The position numbers and the translations under genes were made by a program. This document shows positions 19,596-35,123 of a DNA stretch of 64,000 nt, one piece after another. The notes under the pieces were generated by a model. That model saw only the letters and a program-made list of their open reading frames with translations, ran no database searches and had not been told where the DNA came from. The stretch lies in NCBI GenBank assembly GCA_901472405.1, contig LR590463.1, positions 310,001-374,000 on the forward strand, read 5' to 3'. The stretch is from Serratia rubidaea. Its GTDB lineage: Bacteria; Pseudomonadota; Gammaproteobacteria; Enterobacterales; Enterobacteriaceae. Numbering within the stretch: the stretch's first letter is position 1; every line of letters begins with the position of its first letter.

Positions 19596-20291
19596 ATGAT
19601 TGATACCCAGACGCTGCGCGCCGAGCAGTTACAGCGCGCCGCCGAGGTGATTCGCCAGGATCGGCTGGCGGTTGACCCGCCGGCCTTTATCGCCGGCTGC
19701 GACGTGGGGTTCGAACAGGAAGGCGCAGTAACGCGCGCCGCTATCGCGATTTTGCGCTACCCGTCGCTGGCGCTGGTGGAGTACCAGGTGGCGCGTATCG
19801 CCACCACCATGCCGTACATTCCCGGCTTTCTCTCGTTTCGCGAATACCCGGCGCTGCTGGCAGCCTGGGAACAGCTGCGGCAGAAGCCCGATCTGATCTT
19901 TGTCGACGGCCACGGTATTTCGCATCCGCGCCGCCTCGGCGTAGCCAGCCACTTTGGCCTGTTGGTTGACGTGCCGACCATCGGCGTGGCGAAAAAGCGC
20001 CTGTGCGGCAAGTTTGAGCCTTTGAGCGCCGAGGTCGGCGCCAAAAGCGCGCTGATGGACAAGGGCGAACAGCTGGGCTGGGTATGGCGCAGCAAGGCGC
20101 GCTGCAACCCGCTGTTTATCGCCACCGGGCACCGCGTCAGCGCCGACGGCGCACTGGCCTGGGTGCAGCGCTGCATGGCGGGCTACCGTTTACCCGAACC
20201 GACGCGCTGGGCGGACGCCATTGCTTCGCGCCGGCCGGCCTTCCAACGCTGGCTGGCTGCGCATCCGGAGGTGTCGCCATGCGCGTTTTAG
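19596..20291 (+). CDS. nfi: Endonuclease V (deoxyinosine 3' endonuclease)
   Basis: Repair nuclease that cuts near deoxyinosine from adenine deamination. 231 residues. Catalytic acidic positions are visible in [19 protein letters not shown] and [14 protein letters not shown]. Downstream of hemE with 44 nt between them, likely co-transcribed. Intact. Confidence 0.96.
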   Translation: MIDTQTLRAEQLQRAAEVIRQDRLAVDPPAFIAGCDVGFEQEGAVTRAAIAILRYPSLALVEYQVARIATTMPYIPGFLSFREYPALLAAWEQLRQKPDLIFVDGHGISHPRRLGVASHFGLLVDVPTIGVAKKRLCGKFEPLSAEVGAKSALMDKGEQLGWVWRSKARCNPLFIATGHRVSADGALAWVQRCMAGYRLPEPTRWADAIASRRPAFQRWLAAHPEVSPCAF

Positions 20292-20330
20292 GTTACACTG
20301 CGCCGCAGACTCAGCGAGTGAGATAAAATA

Positions 20331-20921
20331 ATGCTCCGTAACCCAATTCATTTACGCTTGGAAAAGCTTGAAAGCTGGCAACATTTGACCTTTATGGCTA
20401 GTCTGTGCGAGCGTATGTATCCGAATTACCAGATGTTCTGCCTGCAAACCGAGTTTGGTGACCCGCAGGTGTATCGTCGAATCCTGGACTTGGTCTGGGA
20501 AACGCTGGTAGTGAAAGACGCCAAGGTCAACTTCGACAGCCAGCTCGAGAAGTTGGAGGAAGCGATACCGACGGCGGAAGATTACGATCTTTACGGCGTT
20601 TACCCGGCAATTGATGCGTGTATCGCATTAGGGGAACTGATCCATTCGCGCCTCAGCGGGGAGACGCTGGAGCACGCCATCGCCATCAGCGAAACATCAA
20701 TTCGCACCGTGGCGATGTTGGAAATGACCCAGGCCGGGAAAGAAATGACCGATGAAGAACTGAAAGTTCTGCCGGCGGTTGAGGAAGAATGGGACATCCA
20801 GTGGGAAATTTTCCGCCTGCTGGCAGCCTGCGAAGAGCGCGATTTAGACCTGATTAAAGGGCTGCGCGCAGACCTTCGTGAGGCTGGCGTGAGTAATATT
20901 GGGATAAATTTAGCGCAATAA
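20331..20921 (+). CDS. yjaG: DUF416 family protein YjaG
   Basis: 196 residues, the same length as E. coli YjaG, cytoplasmic, predicted helical, no catalytic motif recognised. Conserved neighbour of nfi and hupA in enterobacteria; function not established. The start MLRNPIHLRLEKLESW is typical. The gene is intact. Confidence 0.92.
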   Translation: MLRNPIHLRLEKLESWQHLTFMASLCERMYPNYQMFCLQTEFGDPQVYRRILDLVWETLVVKDAKVNFDSQLEKLEEAIPTAEDYDLYGVYPAIDACIALGELIHSRLSGETLEHAIAISETSIRTVAMLEMTQAGKEMTDEELKVLPAVEEEWDIQWEIFRLLAACEERDLDLIKGLRADLREAGVSNIGINLAQ

Positions 20922-21110
20922 GGCAAGAAAACGTGATTTAACGCCTGATTTGTCATGCCTTAAGGCTTCACATCCGCACCCTGTCTGGTCTACATTTGGG
21001 GGGCGTAAAAAAAGTGGCTATCGGTGCGTGTATGCAGGAGAGTGCTGTCAATCGGCATATCCGTCGCACTCGATGCTTTGCAAACGATAAACACACTGTA
21101 AGGATAACTT

Positions 21111-21383
21111 ATGAACAAGACTCAACTGATTGATGTAATCGCGGACAAGGCTGACCTTTCCAAAGCACAAGCTAAACTGGCTCTGGAATCTACCCTGGCT
21201 GCTATTACTGAGTCTCTGAAAGACGGTGATGCGGTACAATTGGTTGGTTTCGGTACTTTCAAAGTAAACCATCGTGCAGAGCGCACTGGTCGCAACCCAC
21301 AGACTGGCAAAGAAATCAAAATTGCAGCGGCTAACGTACCAGCGTTCGTTTCTGGCAAAGCACTGAAAGACGCAGTTAAATAA
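21111..21383 (+). CDS. hupA: DNA-binding protein HU-alpha
   Basis: 90-residue nucleoid protein of the HU/IHF family, which bends DNA and forms homodimers or heterodimers with HU-beta. Family signature [21 protein letters not shown] around residues 46-66 carries the DNA-binding arm. ATG at 21111 preceded by TAAGGATAA. A hairpin with a T-rich tail follows at 21413-21434. Confidence 0.98.
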   Translation: MNKTQLIDVIADKADLSKAQAKLALESTLAAITESLKDGDAVQLVGFGTFKVNHRAERTGRNPQTGKEIKIAAANVPAFVSGKALKDAVK

Positions 21384-21412
21384 GACCGCGTGTTGGTGAA
21401 AAGATTAAACAG

Positions 21413-21434
21413 GGGGGCTTTGAAGCCCTTTTGT
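21413..21434 (+). terminator. hupA terminator
   Basis: Short stem GGGGCTT / AAGCCC followed by TTTTGTTT, 30 nt after the hupA stop. It abuts the yjaH start, so yjaH may depend on readthrough or on a promoter inside this gap. Confidence 0.7.
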
Positions 21435-21436
21435 TT

Positions 21437-22089
21437 ATGCGCAGGGCGCTGGCGGCCATTGGCATTGCCAGCGCTCTGAGCGCCTGCAGTTGGCATCATA
21501 CCCCTCCCGCCTTTACCGCCAGCGGCTATGTGGCCGATCAGGGCGTGATTCGCCTGTGGCGTAAAGATGACGAACAACAGCGTCCGGCGGTGCTGGTGAC
21601 CGTATACAGCCCCTACCGCGGCGTTGGCACCGTGACAACCCGCTATGACTATCAGCACGGCGCGCTGAGGCAAATCAAGCGTACCGACGCCGATGGCGAC
21701 CGCGACTCCATTCAACTGCGTTTTACCGATGACGGCACGGTCAGCTTTATGCAGCGCCAGCTGGCGACGCGGCGTGAACCGCTGTCTGCGGACGACATCG
21801 CCCGTTATCAATATCAGGCGCGCCGCGTACTCGAGTTAAGCGATACGCTGCGGGCCGGCAAAGTGATCCTGCAGCAGGGGCGCTGGCAACAGGGCAGAGT
21901 GAAAACCTGCGCCGGACAGTGGCGCGACCGGAGCTGGGCGACAGCGCAACGGCGTGGATTGAACGTCGGGCAAGTAACAGCGCAGGCGCGGTCAGCGTGG
22001 CCTGGCTGGAGGCGCCGGAAGGGCGTCAGCTGCTGCTGGTGGCGAACGAAGACTTCTGTACCTGGGAACCGCAGGAAGACGCGCTGTAA
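21437..22089 (+). CDS. yjaH: DUF1481 lipoprotein YjaH (one apparent frameshift)
   Basis: Predicted lipoprotein: MRRALAAIGIASALSAC ends in a lipobox (LSAC). It matches the conserved gene downstream of hupA. The reading frame switches near 21915: before it the frame reads ...RVKTCAGQ, and after it the next frame reads PELGDSATAWIERR through to EDFCTWEPQEDAL and stop at 22087-22089. One missing base restores about 217 residues. An apparent 681-residue frame running on to 23476 is an artefact of this shift plus antisense of purD. Function unknown. Confidence 0.85.
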
Positions 22090-22135
22090 GAGAAGGGACA
22101 GGACGCGGCGAGCGCGCCCTGCCATGGCGCGTGAT

Positions 22136-23418
22136 TTACTTGCCGCGCGCGATCGCGCGATAACCGATATCTTTCCGGCAGAAGCTGTCCTGCCATGCAA
22201 TATCCGTCGCCAGTTGGTAAGCGCGTTGCTGTGCTTGCGCCACCGTCTCACCCAGCGCCGTCACACACAGTACGCGTCCGCCGCTGGTCACCACGTCGCC
22301 GTCTTTCAGCTGCGTGCCGGCATGGAATACCTTACCGTCGGCGCTTTCCTGCTGCGGCAGGCCGTGGATGACATCGCCGGTGCGGTAGTCGCCAGGATAG
22401 CCGCCGGCCGCCAGCACCACCCCAAGGGCAGGGCGCTCATCCCACTCGGAAGTCTGTTGGTCCAGCGTGCCTTCGGCGCCGGCCAGGCACAGCGCCACCA
22501 GATCGGAGCGCAGGCGCAGCATGATCGGCTGGGTTTCCGGGTCGCCAAAGCGGCAGTTGAACTCGATCACTTTTGGCTGACCTTCGCTGGAGATCATCAG
22601 GCCGGCGTACAGGAAACCGACGTAGGTATTGCCTTCCGCCGCCATCCCGCGCACCGTCGGCCAGATCACCTGGTCCATCACCCGCTGGTGGATCTCGTCG
22701 GTAACCACCGGCGCCGGCGAGTAAGCGCCCATGCCGCCGGTGTTCGGGCCGGTATCGCCGTCGCCGACGCGTTTGTGATCCTGGCTGGTGGCCATCGGCA
22801 CCACGTGCTCGCCATCCACCATCACGATAAAGCTGGCTTCTTCGCCGTCCAGGAACTCTTCCACCACAATACGGTGGCCGGCGTCGCCAAAGGCGTTGCC
22901 CGCCAGCATATCGCGCACGGCGTCTTCCGCCTGTTGCAGCGTCATGGCGACGATCACCCCTTTACCCGCTGCCAGGCCGTCGGCCTTAATTACAATCGGC
23001 GCGCCTTTGCCGCGCACGTAGTCCAGCGCCGCATCTACGTCGGTAAAGTTTTGGTACTCCGCCGTCGGGATCTGATGGCGGGCGAGGAAATCTTTGGTGA
23101 ATGCCTTGGAGCCTTCCAACTGGGCGGCGGCCTGCGACGGGCCAAAGATTTTCAGGCCGGCGGCCTGGAAGGCGTCCACTACGCCGATGACCAGCGGTGC
23201 TTCCGGCCCGACGATGGTCAGACCGATGTCGTGGCTCTGGGCAAAGGCGAGCAACGCCGGGATGTCGGTGGCGGAGATGGCAACGTTTTCCAGGTTGCTT
23301 TCCAGCGCGGTGCCGGCATTGCCGGGGGCGACGTAGACTTTATCAGCCAGCGGCGACTGGGCGGCTTTCCAGGCCAGCGCGTGTTCACGCCGCCGTTACC
23401 GATCACTAAAATATTCAT
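22136..23418 (-). CDS. purD: Phosphoribosylamine-glycine ligase (one apparent frameshift)
   Basis: Second step of purine synthesis, an ATP-grasp enzyme. Start ATG 23418 (MNILVIGNGG); the frame then breaks near 23390, where one C appears missing from the GGCGGC-CGT stretch. Adding it restores REHALAWKAAQSP and the rest reads through: IVGPEAPLVIGV, KDFLARHQIPTA, and GGMGAYSPAPVVT near the middle. Corrected length 427 residues. Follows purH by 54 nt in the purHD operon under the PurR box at 25203. Confidence 0.95.
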
Positions 23419-23472
23419 CAGGTGCTCCACAAAAAACGACGTGCGCCACGCGGCGCACGCAATAACAGGGGA

Positions 23473-25060
23473 TTAATGGCGGAAATGGCGCATGTCGGTG
23501 AAGATCATGGCGATGCCGTGCTCGTTGGCGGCGGCGATGACTTCGTCGTCGCGGATGGAGCCGCCCGGCTGGATCACGCAGGTGATGCCCACTGCCGCTG
23601 CGGCATCAATACCGTCGCGGAACGGGAAGAAGGCGTCAGACGCCATCGCGGACCCTTTCACTTCCAACCCTTCATCACCCGCCTTGATACCGGCGATTTT
23701 GGCGGAGTAAACGCGGCTCATCTGGCCGGCGCCGATGCCGATGGTCATATTGTCGCGCGCATAGACAATGGCGTTGGACTTCACGAACTTGGCCACTTTC
23801 CAGCAGAACAGCGCGTCGCGCAGCTCCTGCTCACTTGGCTGGCGTTCGGTGACGACGCGCAGGTCATCGGTGCTCACCATGCCTAAATCGCGATCCTGCA
23901 CCAGCAGGCCGCCGTTAACGCGTTTGAAGTCCAGGCCGGCAACGCGCTGCTGCCACTGCCCGCAAGCCAGTACGCGCACGTTCTGTTTGGCGGCCAACAG
24001 GCTGCGTGCTTCTTCACTGACGCTTGGCGCGATAATCACTTCCACGAACTGGCGGCTGATAATCGCCTGCGCAGCGGCGGCGTCCAGCTCGCGGTTAAAG
24101 GCGATGATGCCGCCGAATGCGGAGGTCGGGTCGGTTTTATAAGCGCGCTCGTAGGCGGCCAGAATGTCGTCGCCAATCGCCACGCCGCATGGGTTGGCAT
24201 GTTTGACGATCACGCAGGCCGGCTCGGCGAACTCTTTCACACACTCCAGCGCGGCGTCGGTATCCGCGATGTTGTTGTAAGAGAGCGCTTTACCCTGCAG
24301 CTGCTGCGCCGTGGCGACGGAGGCTTCCTGCAGGTTCTCTTCTATATAGAAGGCGGCCTGCTGGTGGCTGTTTTCCCCGTAGCGCATATCCTGCTTTTTC
24401 ACGTAGTTCAGGTTCAGGGTGCGCGGGAAGCGGCCGGCAGGCTGTTCGGTATCGCCGTGGTAAGCCGGCACCAGCGTGCCGAAGTAGTTGGCGATCATGC
24501 TGTCATAGGCGGCAGTGGTGCTCAAAGGCCTTGATCGCCAGATTGAAGCGGGTTGTGTACAGCAGGGAGCCGTCGTTGTTATCCATCTCGCCAATAATAG
24601 CCGCGTAGTCGCTGCTCTTGACGACGATGGCGACGTCTTTATGGTTCTGGCGGCGGAGCGCACCATGGTTGGCCGCCGATATCGATGTTCTCTACCGCGT
24701 CTTCCAGCGAGCAATCCGGGCGTGCGACGGTCTGGGCGAAAGGATACAGGTTGACGACCACCATATCGATCGGCTGGATCGCATGCTGGCTCATGATGGC
24801 GTCATCCTGGCCGCGCCGGCCGAGAATGCGCCGTGTACTTTGGGATGCAGGGTTTTGACTCGTCCGTCCATCATCTCCGGGAAACCGGTGTAGTCGGACA
24901 CTTCGGTGACAGGCAGGCCGGCATCGGCCAGCAGACGGGCGGTGCCGCCGGTAGACAGGAGTTCAACGCCGCGCTGTGACAGCGCCTGCGCAAATTCAAC
25001 GATACCGGCTTTGTCAGAAACGCTGAGCAGGGCCCGGCGGATTGGACGAGGTTGTTGCAT
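23473..25060 (-). CDS. purH: AICAR formyltransferase / IMP cyclohydrolase (several apparent frameshifts)
   Basis: Bifunctional enzyme for the last two steps of IMP synthesis. Start [19 protein letters not shown]. Four indels lie within 310 bp: a C missing near 24829, a G missing near 24671, a T missing near 24645 and a G extra near 24517. Corrected, the frame reads [20 protein letters not shown], then [14 protein letters not shown], then [17 protein letters not shown], and on to the transformylase domain ([17 protein letters not shown]). The net length gives 529 residues, equal to E. coli PurH, which supports sequencing error over gene decay. Confidence 0.94.
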
Positions 25061-25202
25061 GGTTTTATCCCTTGGCTTTTGAGTCGCAATATAAAGAGCG
25101 TTACGTGAATCTCTACCTTTTAACTCTCTATATAAAGAGGAACAGGAACAGATTCAGGTAACGCCCCCATAAAGGGGGATCGTTTCATCGCCGGGAATTG
25201 TA

Positions 25203-25218
25203 GCGAAAACGTTTGCGT
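25203..25218 (-). promoter_or_regulatory. PurR operator upstream of purHD
   Basis: On the minus strand the sequence ACGCAAACGTTTTCGC matches the PUR box consensus (ACGCAAACGTTTNCNT) at all but the last position. It lies about 140 nt before purH. PurR with hypoxanthine or guanine is known to repress purHD in E. coli. Confidence 0.88.
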
Positions 25219-25335
25219 GGTGCTCGTAAATTTTCCGTTCAAATACGGATTGTGGATAAGTTTGTGCAAAAGTGGGTATAAGGGCGGCTTTTGCTGTGGA
25301 ATGCAGCAAACGATCGTTTTTGCTGAAAATACCTG

Positions 25336-25522
25336 TTGCGGCCTGCGCGGAACTCCCTATAATGCGCCTCCATCGACACGGCGCAAGTGATTCACTTCAC
25401 ACAGCGACCGAGACGAAAGAGAAAAAATCCTGAAAAAACGGGTTGACTCTGAAAGAGGAAAGCGTAATATACGCCACCTCGAGTTAGCAAGCGAAAGCGC
25501 GTAACTCACTGCTCTTTAACAA
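25336..25522 (+). promoter_or_regulatory. rRNA operon tandem promoters P1 and P2 with boxA
   Basis: P1: -35 TTGCGG (25336-25341), 16-nt spacer, -10 TATAAT (25358-25363), followed by a GCGCC discriminator as in rrn P1. P2: TTGACT (25443-25448), 16-nt spacer, TAATAT (25465-25470). boxA TGCTCTTTAACAA at 25510-25522 is the antitermination site. The 25061-25335 part carries the purHD promoter region and, by analogy, upstream elements for P1; no gene is seen in it. Confidence 0.9.
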
Positions 25523-25673
25523 TTTATCAGACAATCTGTGTGGGCACTCACAAGACGATATCCAGCATCTTCGGATGCAAAAAAATATCAAGTCTTGAAG
25601 AGTGACTAACTGAAGTAAAATTCATGCAGTAAATCTTTGAGCAACAGCTATTAACTTAGCGAATCAAGCTTTT

Positions 25674-27212
<1,539 letters not shown>

Positions 27213-27299
27213 CCTAAAGATATCCTGACTGTGCAGTGTCCACACAGATTGTCTGATGAAAAGAACGAGCAAAGCGTCTGCGAAGCCGACATATTCAGT

Positions 27300-27375
27300 G
27301 TCCCCTTCGTCTAGAGGCCTAGGACACCGCCCTTTCACGGCGGTAACAGGGGTTCGAATCCCCTAGGGGACGCCA
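27300..27375 (+). tRNA. gltT: tRNA-Glu (UUC)
   Basis: 76-nt cloverleaf in the 16S-23S spacer, GTCCCCTTCG...GGGGACGCCA with encoded CCA. Anticodon TTC lies in the CCTTTCACG loop and the T-loop is GGTTCGAATCC. A single tRNA-Glu spacer identifies the rrnB/C/E/G-type operon. The gene symbol is by E. coli analogy only. Confidence 0.98.
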
Positions 27376-27592
27376 CTTGCTGATATCGGGTGAAAGACGG
27401 TATCAAACGATATCTCAAAACTGACTTGCGAGTCATGTTTGAGATATTTGCTCTTTAACAATCTGGAACAAGCTGAAAATTGAAACATGACGGCTGAAAC
27501 TTGTCCCTCCGTAGAAGTTTGGGATAAGGAGTAACCTGTCATAGAGTCTCTCAAATGTTTGCAACGCGAAGTGAAACATCTTCGGGTTGTGA

Positions 27593-30498
<2,906 letters not shown>

Positions 30499-30599
30499 AC
30501 AACACCGAAGGTGTTTTAGAGAGACGGGTTGATATTTTCAGCGAAGTTCCGAGATTGGTTCTGATGGCTACGGAGTAGCGGTCGGGATAAAACAGAATT

Positions 30600-30719
30600 T
30601 GCCTGGCGGCAATAGCGCGGTGGTCCCACCTGACCCCATGCCGAACTCAGAAGTGAAACGCCGTAGCGCCGATGGTAGTGTGGGGTCTCCCCATGCGAGA
30701 GTAGGACACTGCCAGGCAT
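30600..30719 (+). rRNA. rrf: 5S ribosomal RNA
   Basis: 120 bases, TGCCTGGCGGC...GCCAGGCAT, with complementary ends and the conserved CCGAACTCAGAAGTGAAACG loop. Last gene of the rRNA operon. Followed by a strong terminator and a fragment of a second 5S end. Confidence 0.99.
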
Positions 30720-30730
30720 CAAATAAAACA

Positions 30731-30761
30731 AAAAGCCCCGTGCATCAGCGCGGGGCTTTTT
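30731..30761 (+). terminator. rRNA operon terminator 1
   Basis: Stem AAAAGCCCCG / CGGGGCTTTT with a 10-nt loop, T-rich tail. It starts 12 nt after the 5S gene. Confidence 0.93.
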
Positions 30762-30877
30762 GTTTTGTCTGTTGGCAGGTGTTCTGCTCGAGCATGACAT
30801 GCGACAAAGGCGCGATAGCGCGTTTGAACGCCGCTTGCGGCGGCCCCGCAGGGGCGAGGCTCGAAGAGCCGAGTAAA

Positions 30878-30904
30878 GTAGGACACTGCCAGGCATCAAA
30901 TAAA
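30878..30904 (+). pseudogene. Fragment of a second 5S rRNA 3' end
   Basis: 27 bases identical to 30701-30727, that is, the last 19 nt of 5S plus the following CAAATAAA. The upstream 90 nt do not resemble 5S. This looks like the remnant of a duplicated 5S gene, or of recombination between rRNA operon ends. It is followed directly by another terminator. Confidence 0.8.
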
Positions 30905-30908
30905 GTAG

Positions 30909-30938
30909 AAAGCCTCATGCGAAAGCATGAGGCTTTTT
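30909..30938 (+). terminator. rRNA operon terminator 2
   Basis: Stem AAAGCCTCATGC / GCATGAGGCTTT with a GAAA tetraloop and TTTTT tail. Lies just after the 5S fragment, as a second terminator of the same operon. Confidence 0.9.
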
Positions 30939-30982
30939 GCGTTTCTGCATTATTCATCCGTATCTTGGCCTTATCGGCCACT

Positions 30983-31004
30983 AAAAAGGCCCCGCAGGGC
31001 CTTT
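30983..31004 (-). terminator. actP operon terminator
   Basis: Stem AAAGGCCC / GGGCCTTT with a CGCA loop; on the minus strand it is followed by a T run and lies 12 nt after the actP stop. It ends the acs-yjcH-actP operon towards the rRNA operon. Confidence 0.85.
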
Positions 31005-31016
31005 GCATGCTACCGA

Positions 31017-32666
31017 TTAATGAGAACTTCCCTGGGAAATCCCCAACCCGGTTTGTGAACGAACAAACTGGGAACGGAAGCGTTCACGCTCCTGCTGACC
31101 GGTGAGGGAACTGTCGGTGACTGAGAACAGCCAGGTACCGATAAAGGCAACGATCATGGAGAACAGCGCCGGGTACTCATAGGGGTAGATGGCTTTTTCA
31201 TGGCCCAGAATTTCTACCCAGATAGTCGGCCCCAGAATCATCAGGATCACCGCGGTCAACAGGCCGAGCCAGCCGCCGACCATGGCGCCGCGGGTTGTCA
31301 GACGTGACCAGTACATGGAGAGGATGATTATCGGGAAGTTACAGCTGGCGGCAATGGAGAAGGCCAGCCCGACCATAAAGGCAATGTTTTGCTTCTCGAA
31401 CAGGATCCCCAAGCCAATGGCGACGATCCCCAGCAGCACCACGGTAATTTTTGAAACCCGCAGCTCTTCTCTCTCGGTCGCCTTGCCGTTTTTGACCACG
31501 CTGGCATACAGATCGTGCGAGACCGCGGAAGCACCGGCCAGCGTCAGGCCAGCCACGACAGCCAGAATGGTGGCGAACGCGACGGCCGAGATAAAGCCGA
31601 GGAAGAAATTACCGCCAACCGCATTGGCCAAGTGCACCGCCGCCATGTTGGTGCCGCCAAGCAGTGCGCCGGTGGCGTCTTTAAAGGCCGGGTTAGCGCT
31701 GACCAGCAAGATGGCGCCAAAACCGATAATAAAGGTCAGAATATAGAAGTAGCCGATAAAACCGGTGGCATAGAACACGCTTTTCCGCGCCTCTTTGGCA
31801 TCGCTGACGGTAAAGAAACGCATCAGGATATGCGGCAGGCCGGCGGTGCCGAACATTAACGCCAGCCCCAGTGAGAGAGCCGATATCGGGTCAGAGACCA
31901 GCCCGCCGGGGCTCATAATGTCGCTCCCCTTCGGATGCACCTTCACGGCTTCGGCAAACAGCGTATTGAAGTCAAAATTGACCGACTTCATCACCATCAA
32001 CGCCATAAAGCTGGCGCCGGCCAGCAGCAGAACGGCTTTGATTATCTGCACCCAGGTAGTGGCCAACATCCCGCCGAACAGCACGTACAATACCATCAGG
32101 ATACCGACCAGAATCACCGCGACGTGGTAGTTCAGCCCGAACAGCAGCTCGATCAGTTTGCCGGCGCCGACCATCTGGGCGATCAGATAGAGCGCGACCA
32201 CCACCAGAGAACCGCAGGCCGATAGCATACGAATCGGTTTTTGCTGCAGCCGGTAGGATGCGACATCGGCAAAGGTATAGCGCCCCAGGTTACGCAGCCG
32301 TTCGGCGATCAGGAACAGAATAATCGGCCAGCCAATCAGAAAACCGATGGAATAGATCAGCCCGTCGTAGCCGGAGGTATACACCAACGCGGAAATCCCA
32401 AGAAACGAAGCCGCGGACATAAAGTCGCCGGCGATCGCCAGTCCGTTTTGAAAGCCGGTGATACGGCCGCCGGCGGTATAGTAGTCCTGGCGGGAGCGGG
32501 TGCGTTTGGAGGCCCAGTAAGTGATATACAGCGTCGCGCCGACAAACAGGACAAACATCACGATGGCCTGCATATTTAACGGCTGGCGTTGTACCTCGCC
32601 GCTGATGGCCTCGGCATTCACCAGCGTCGGCAGCAGCAGGGCGGCAATGGCAAGTATGTACCTCAT
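31017..32666 (-). CDS. actP: Acetate/glycolate:cation symporter ActP
   Basis: Sodium:solute symporter family, inner membrane; imports acetate scavenged by Acs. 549 residues, identical in length to E. coli ActP. N-terminal signal-like [18 protein letters not shown] followed by about 13 membrane helices. The start overlaps the yjcH stop by 4 nt, giving tight coupling. Intact. Confidence 0.97.
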   Translation of the reverse strand: MRYILAIAALLLPTLVNAEAISGEVQRQPLNMQAIVMFVLFVGATLYITYWASKRTRSRQDYYTAGGRITGFQNGLAIAGDFMSAASFLGISALVYTSGYDGLIYSIGFLIGWPIILFLIAERLRNLGRYTFADVASYRLQQKPIRMLSACGSLVVVALYLIAQMVGAGKLIELLFGLNYHVAVILVGILMVLYVLFGGMLATTWVQIIKAVLLLAGASFMALMVMKSVNFDFNTLFAEAVKVHPKGSDIMSPGGLVSDPISALSLGLALMFGTAGLPHILMRFFTVSDAKEARKSVFYATGFIGYFYILTFIIGFGAILLVSANPAFKDATGALLGGTNMAAVHLANAVGGNFFLGFISAVAFATILAVVAGLTLAGASAVSHDLYASVVKNGKATEREELRVSKITVVLLGIVAIGLGILFEKQNIAFMVGLAFSIAASCNFPIIILSMYWSRLTTRGAMVGGWLGLLTAVILMILGPTIWVEILGHEKAIYPYEYPALFSMIVAFIGTWLFSVTDSSLTGQQERERFRSQFVRSQTGLGISQGSSH

Positions 32667-32974
32667 TGTTTCACCTCACGCAGAATCTCTGCCGTCAGGC
32701 GGTCAAACTCGCCGTTGGCACGGAACACGTAGATACCGGTCAGGACAAAAGAGATGACGATTAATCCAACGCCGACGGGGATGCCGCGCGTGATGGTAGA
32801 ACCGGCGGCGATGGGGGTGCCCAGCCACTGTGGGGCGAAGGCGATCAGTAAGATAAAGCCGACGTATAACGCCAGCGTGATTAACGACAGCAGCCAGGCG
32901 AAACGGCCACGTTTGCGCACTAGCTCCTTAAAGCGCGGATTTTGTTCAATTCCCTGGTAGATGGTGTCATTCAT
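32663..32974 (-). CDS. yjcH: DUF485 inner-membrane protein YjcH
   Basis: 103 residues with two membrane helices (about residues 30-50 and 65-85) and a polar N-terminus [19 protein letters not shown]. Always found between acs and actP in enterobacteria; thought to assist acetate transport, though its precise role is not settled. About 190 bases separate it from acs. Intact. Confidence 0.94.
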   Translation of the reverse strand: MNDTIYQGIEQNPRFKELVRKRGRFAWLLSLITLALYVGFILLIAFAPQWLGTPIAAGSTITRGIPVGVGLIVISFVLTGIYVFRANGEFDRLTAEILREVKQ

Positions 32975-33165
32975 TGTCTGTCTCCAAAAGGCATTGACTG
33001 CGAACGCCGCGCTATATCCGCAGCCTTTCAGGACATCAACGTCTGTTCCGGCGCCAGCTTCAGACTGAGACCGGGGAATTCATTCAGACGCAGACTGCAA
33101 CCTGAACACTTTCGGAGATAGCGGCCGCCGGCCGGACATGCGCCGGCGGCCGGGAACGGCAAAAA

Positions 33166-35123
33166 TTAGGATGGTACTTTCATTGATTGTTTTTCTTCCA
33201 ACAGCTTATCGACCACCGCCGGATCCGCCAGCGTTGAGGTATCACCCAGGTTGCTGGTATCGCCGGCGGCAATTTTGCGCAGGATACGCCGCATGATTTT
33301 GCCGGAGCGGGTCTTAGGCAGTGAGTCGGTCCAGTGCAGGATATCCGGCGTCGCGATCGGCCCTATCTCTTTACGCACCCAGTTGCGTACTTCGGTATAG
33401 AGCTCTGGCGTCGGTTCTTCGCCGTGATTCAGCGTGATGTAAGCGTAAATCGCCTGGCCTTTAATATTATGTGGGATACCGACCACTGCGGCTTCGGCGA
33501 TTTTCGGGTGGGCAACCAGCGCCGATTCGATCTCCGCCGTTCCCAGACGGTGGCCGGACACGTTCAGCACATCATCGACGCGGCCGGTGATCCAGTAGTA
33601 GCCGTCTTCGTCGCGTCGTGCTCCGTCACCGCTGAAGTACATACCCTTAAAGGTCGAGAAATAGGTCTGTTCAAAGCGCGCGTGGTCGCCAAACAGCGTA
33701 CGCGCCTGACCGGGCCAGGAGTCGACCATCACCAGGTTGCCTTCGCAGGCGCCTTCCTGAGGCGTACCGGCGTTGTCGACCAGCGCCGGCTGTACGCCGA
33801 AGAACGGCTTCGTGGCGGAACCGGCCTTCAGTTCGGTGGCGCCGGCAGCGGGGTGATCATAAAGCCGCCGGTTTCGGTCTGCCACCAGGTGTCCATGATT
33901 GGGCATTGGCCGTTGCCTATCTTTTCGTAGTACCACTCCCAGGCTTCCGGGTTAATCGGTTCGCCCACCGAGCCCATAATGCGCAGCGAGTCGCGTTGGG
34001 TACCTTCAATCGCCTTGTCGCCTTCCGCCATCAGCGCACGGATCGCCGTTGGCGCGGTATACAGAATATTGACCTGATGCTTGTCGATAACCTGCGACAG
34101 GCGGTTAACGCCAGGGTAATTCGGCACGCCTTCAAACATCAGGGTAATGGCGCCGCAGGCCAGCGGGCCATACAGTAAATAGCTGTGGCCGGTGACCCAG
34201 CCGACGTCGGCGGTGCACCAGTAAACGTCGCCATCGTGGTAGTCGAAGACGTATTTGAAGGTCATCGCCGCATAGACCAGATAGCCGCCGGTGGTGTGCA
34301 GTACGCCCTTCGGCTTACCGGTCGAACCGGAGGTATAGAGGATAAACAGCGGATCTTCAGCATTCATCTCTTCCGGCGGGCACTCGGCAGACACGCCGGC
34401 GGTCAGCTCGTGCCACCACAGATCGCGCCCTTCCTGCCAGTAACCGGGCTTGCCGGTACGCTGGAAGACCACCACGTTGTCGACGCTGGTTACGCCCGGG
34501 TTTTTCAGGGCATCATCCACATTCTTTTTCAATGGCACCGAGCGACCGGCGCGCAGGCCTTCATCGGCGGTGATCACCAGGCGGGCGTTGGAGTCGATGA
34601 TACGCCCGGCTACCGCTTCCGGAGAGAAGCCGCCAAAGATCACCGAGTGCACCGCCCCGATGCGGGCGCAGGCCAGCATCGCAACCGCCGCCTCTGGCAC
34701 CATGGGCATATAGATCGCCACCACGTCGCCTTTTTTCACCCCCAGGCCTTTGAGCACGTTGGCGAACTGGCACACATCGTGATGCAGTTGTTTATAGGTC
34801 ACATGCTTGGACTGGTCCGGATCGTCACCTTCCCAGATAATGGCGGTTTGATCGCCGCGGGTGGCCAGGTGGCGATCCAGACAGTTGGCTGCCAGGTTGA
34901 GGGTACCGTCTTCAAACCAGCGGATGCTGATGTTCCCCGGTGCGAAAGAGGTGTTTTTTACCTGAGTATAAGGCTTGATCCAGTCAACAATCTTGCCGTG
35001 CTCTCCCCAGAAGGCGGCCGGGTCTTGCACCGACTGCTGATAATACTGCTGGTATTGTGCCGGGCTAATCAGGGCATGTTCCGCAATTGCGGCAGGAATC
35101 GTATGTTTGTGCAGTTGGCTCAT
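33166..35123 (-). CDS. acs: Acetyl-CoA synthetase (one apparent frameshift)
   Basis: Converts acetate, ATP and CoA to acetyl-CoA. Start [16 protein letters not shown] at 35123. The AMP-binding motif [11 protein letters not shown] lies near residue 265. The frame breaks near 33845, where one G is missing in CCG-GGCGCC; adding it joins [10 protein letters not shown] to [10 protein letters not shown]. The C-terminal [13 protein letters not shown] carries the lysine known to be acetylated. Corrected length 652 residues, the E. coli value. Operon acs-yjcH-actP. Confidence 0.96.

Noticed and set aside
21431..23476. 681-residue plus-strand open frame
   Set aside because: It is the N-terminal part of yjaH carried by a frameshift into antisense of purD; the second half has no protein-like features.
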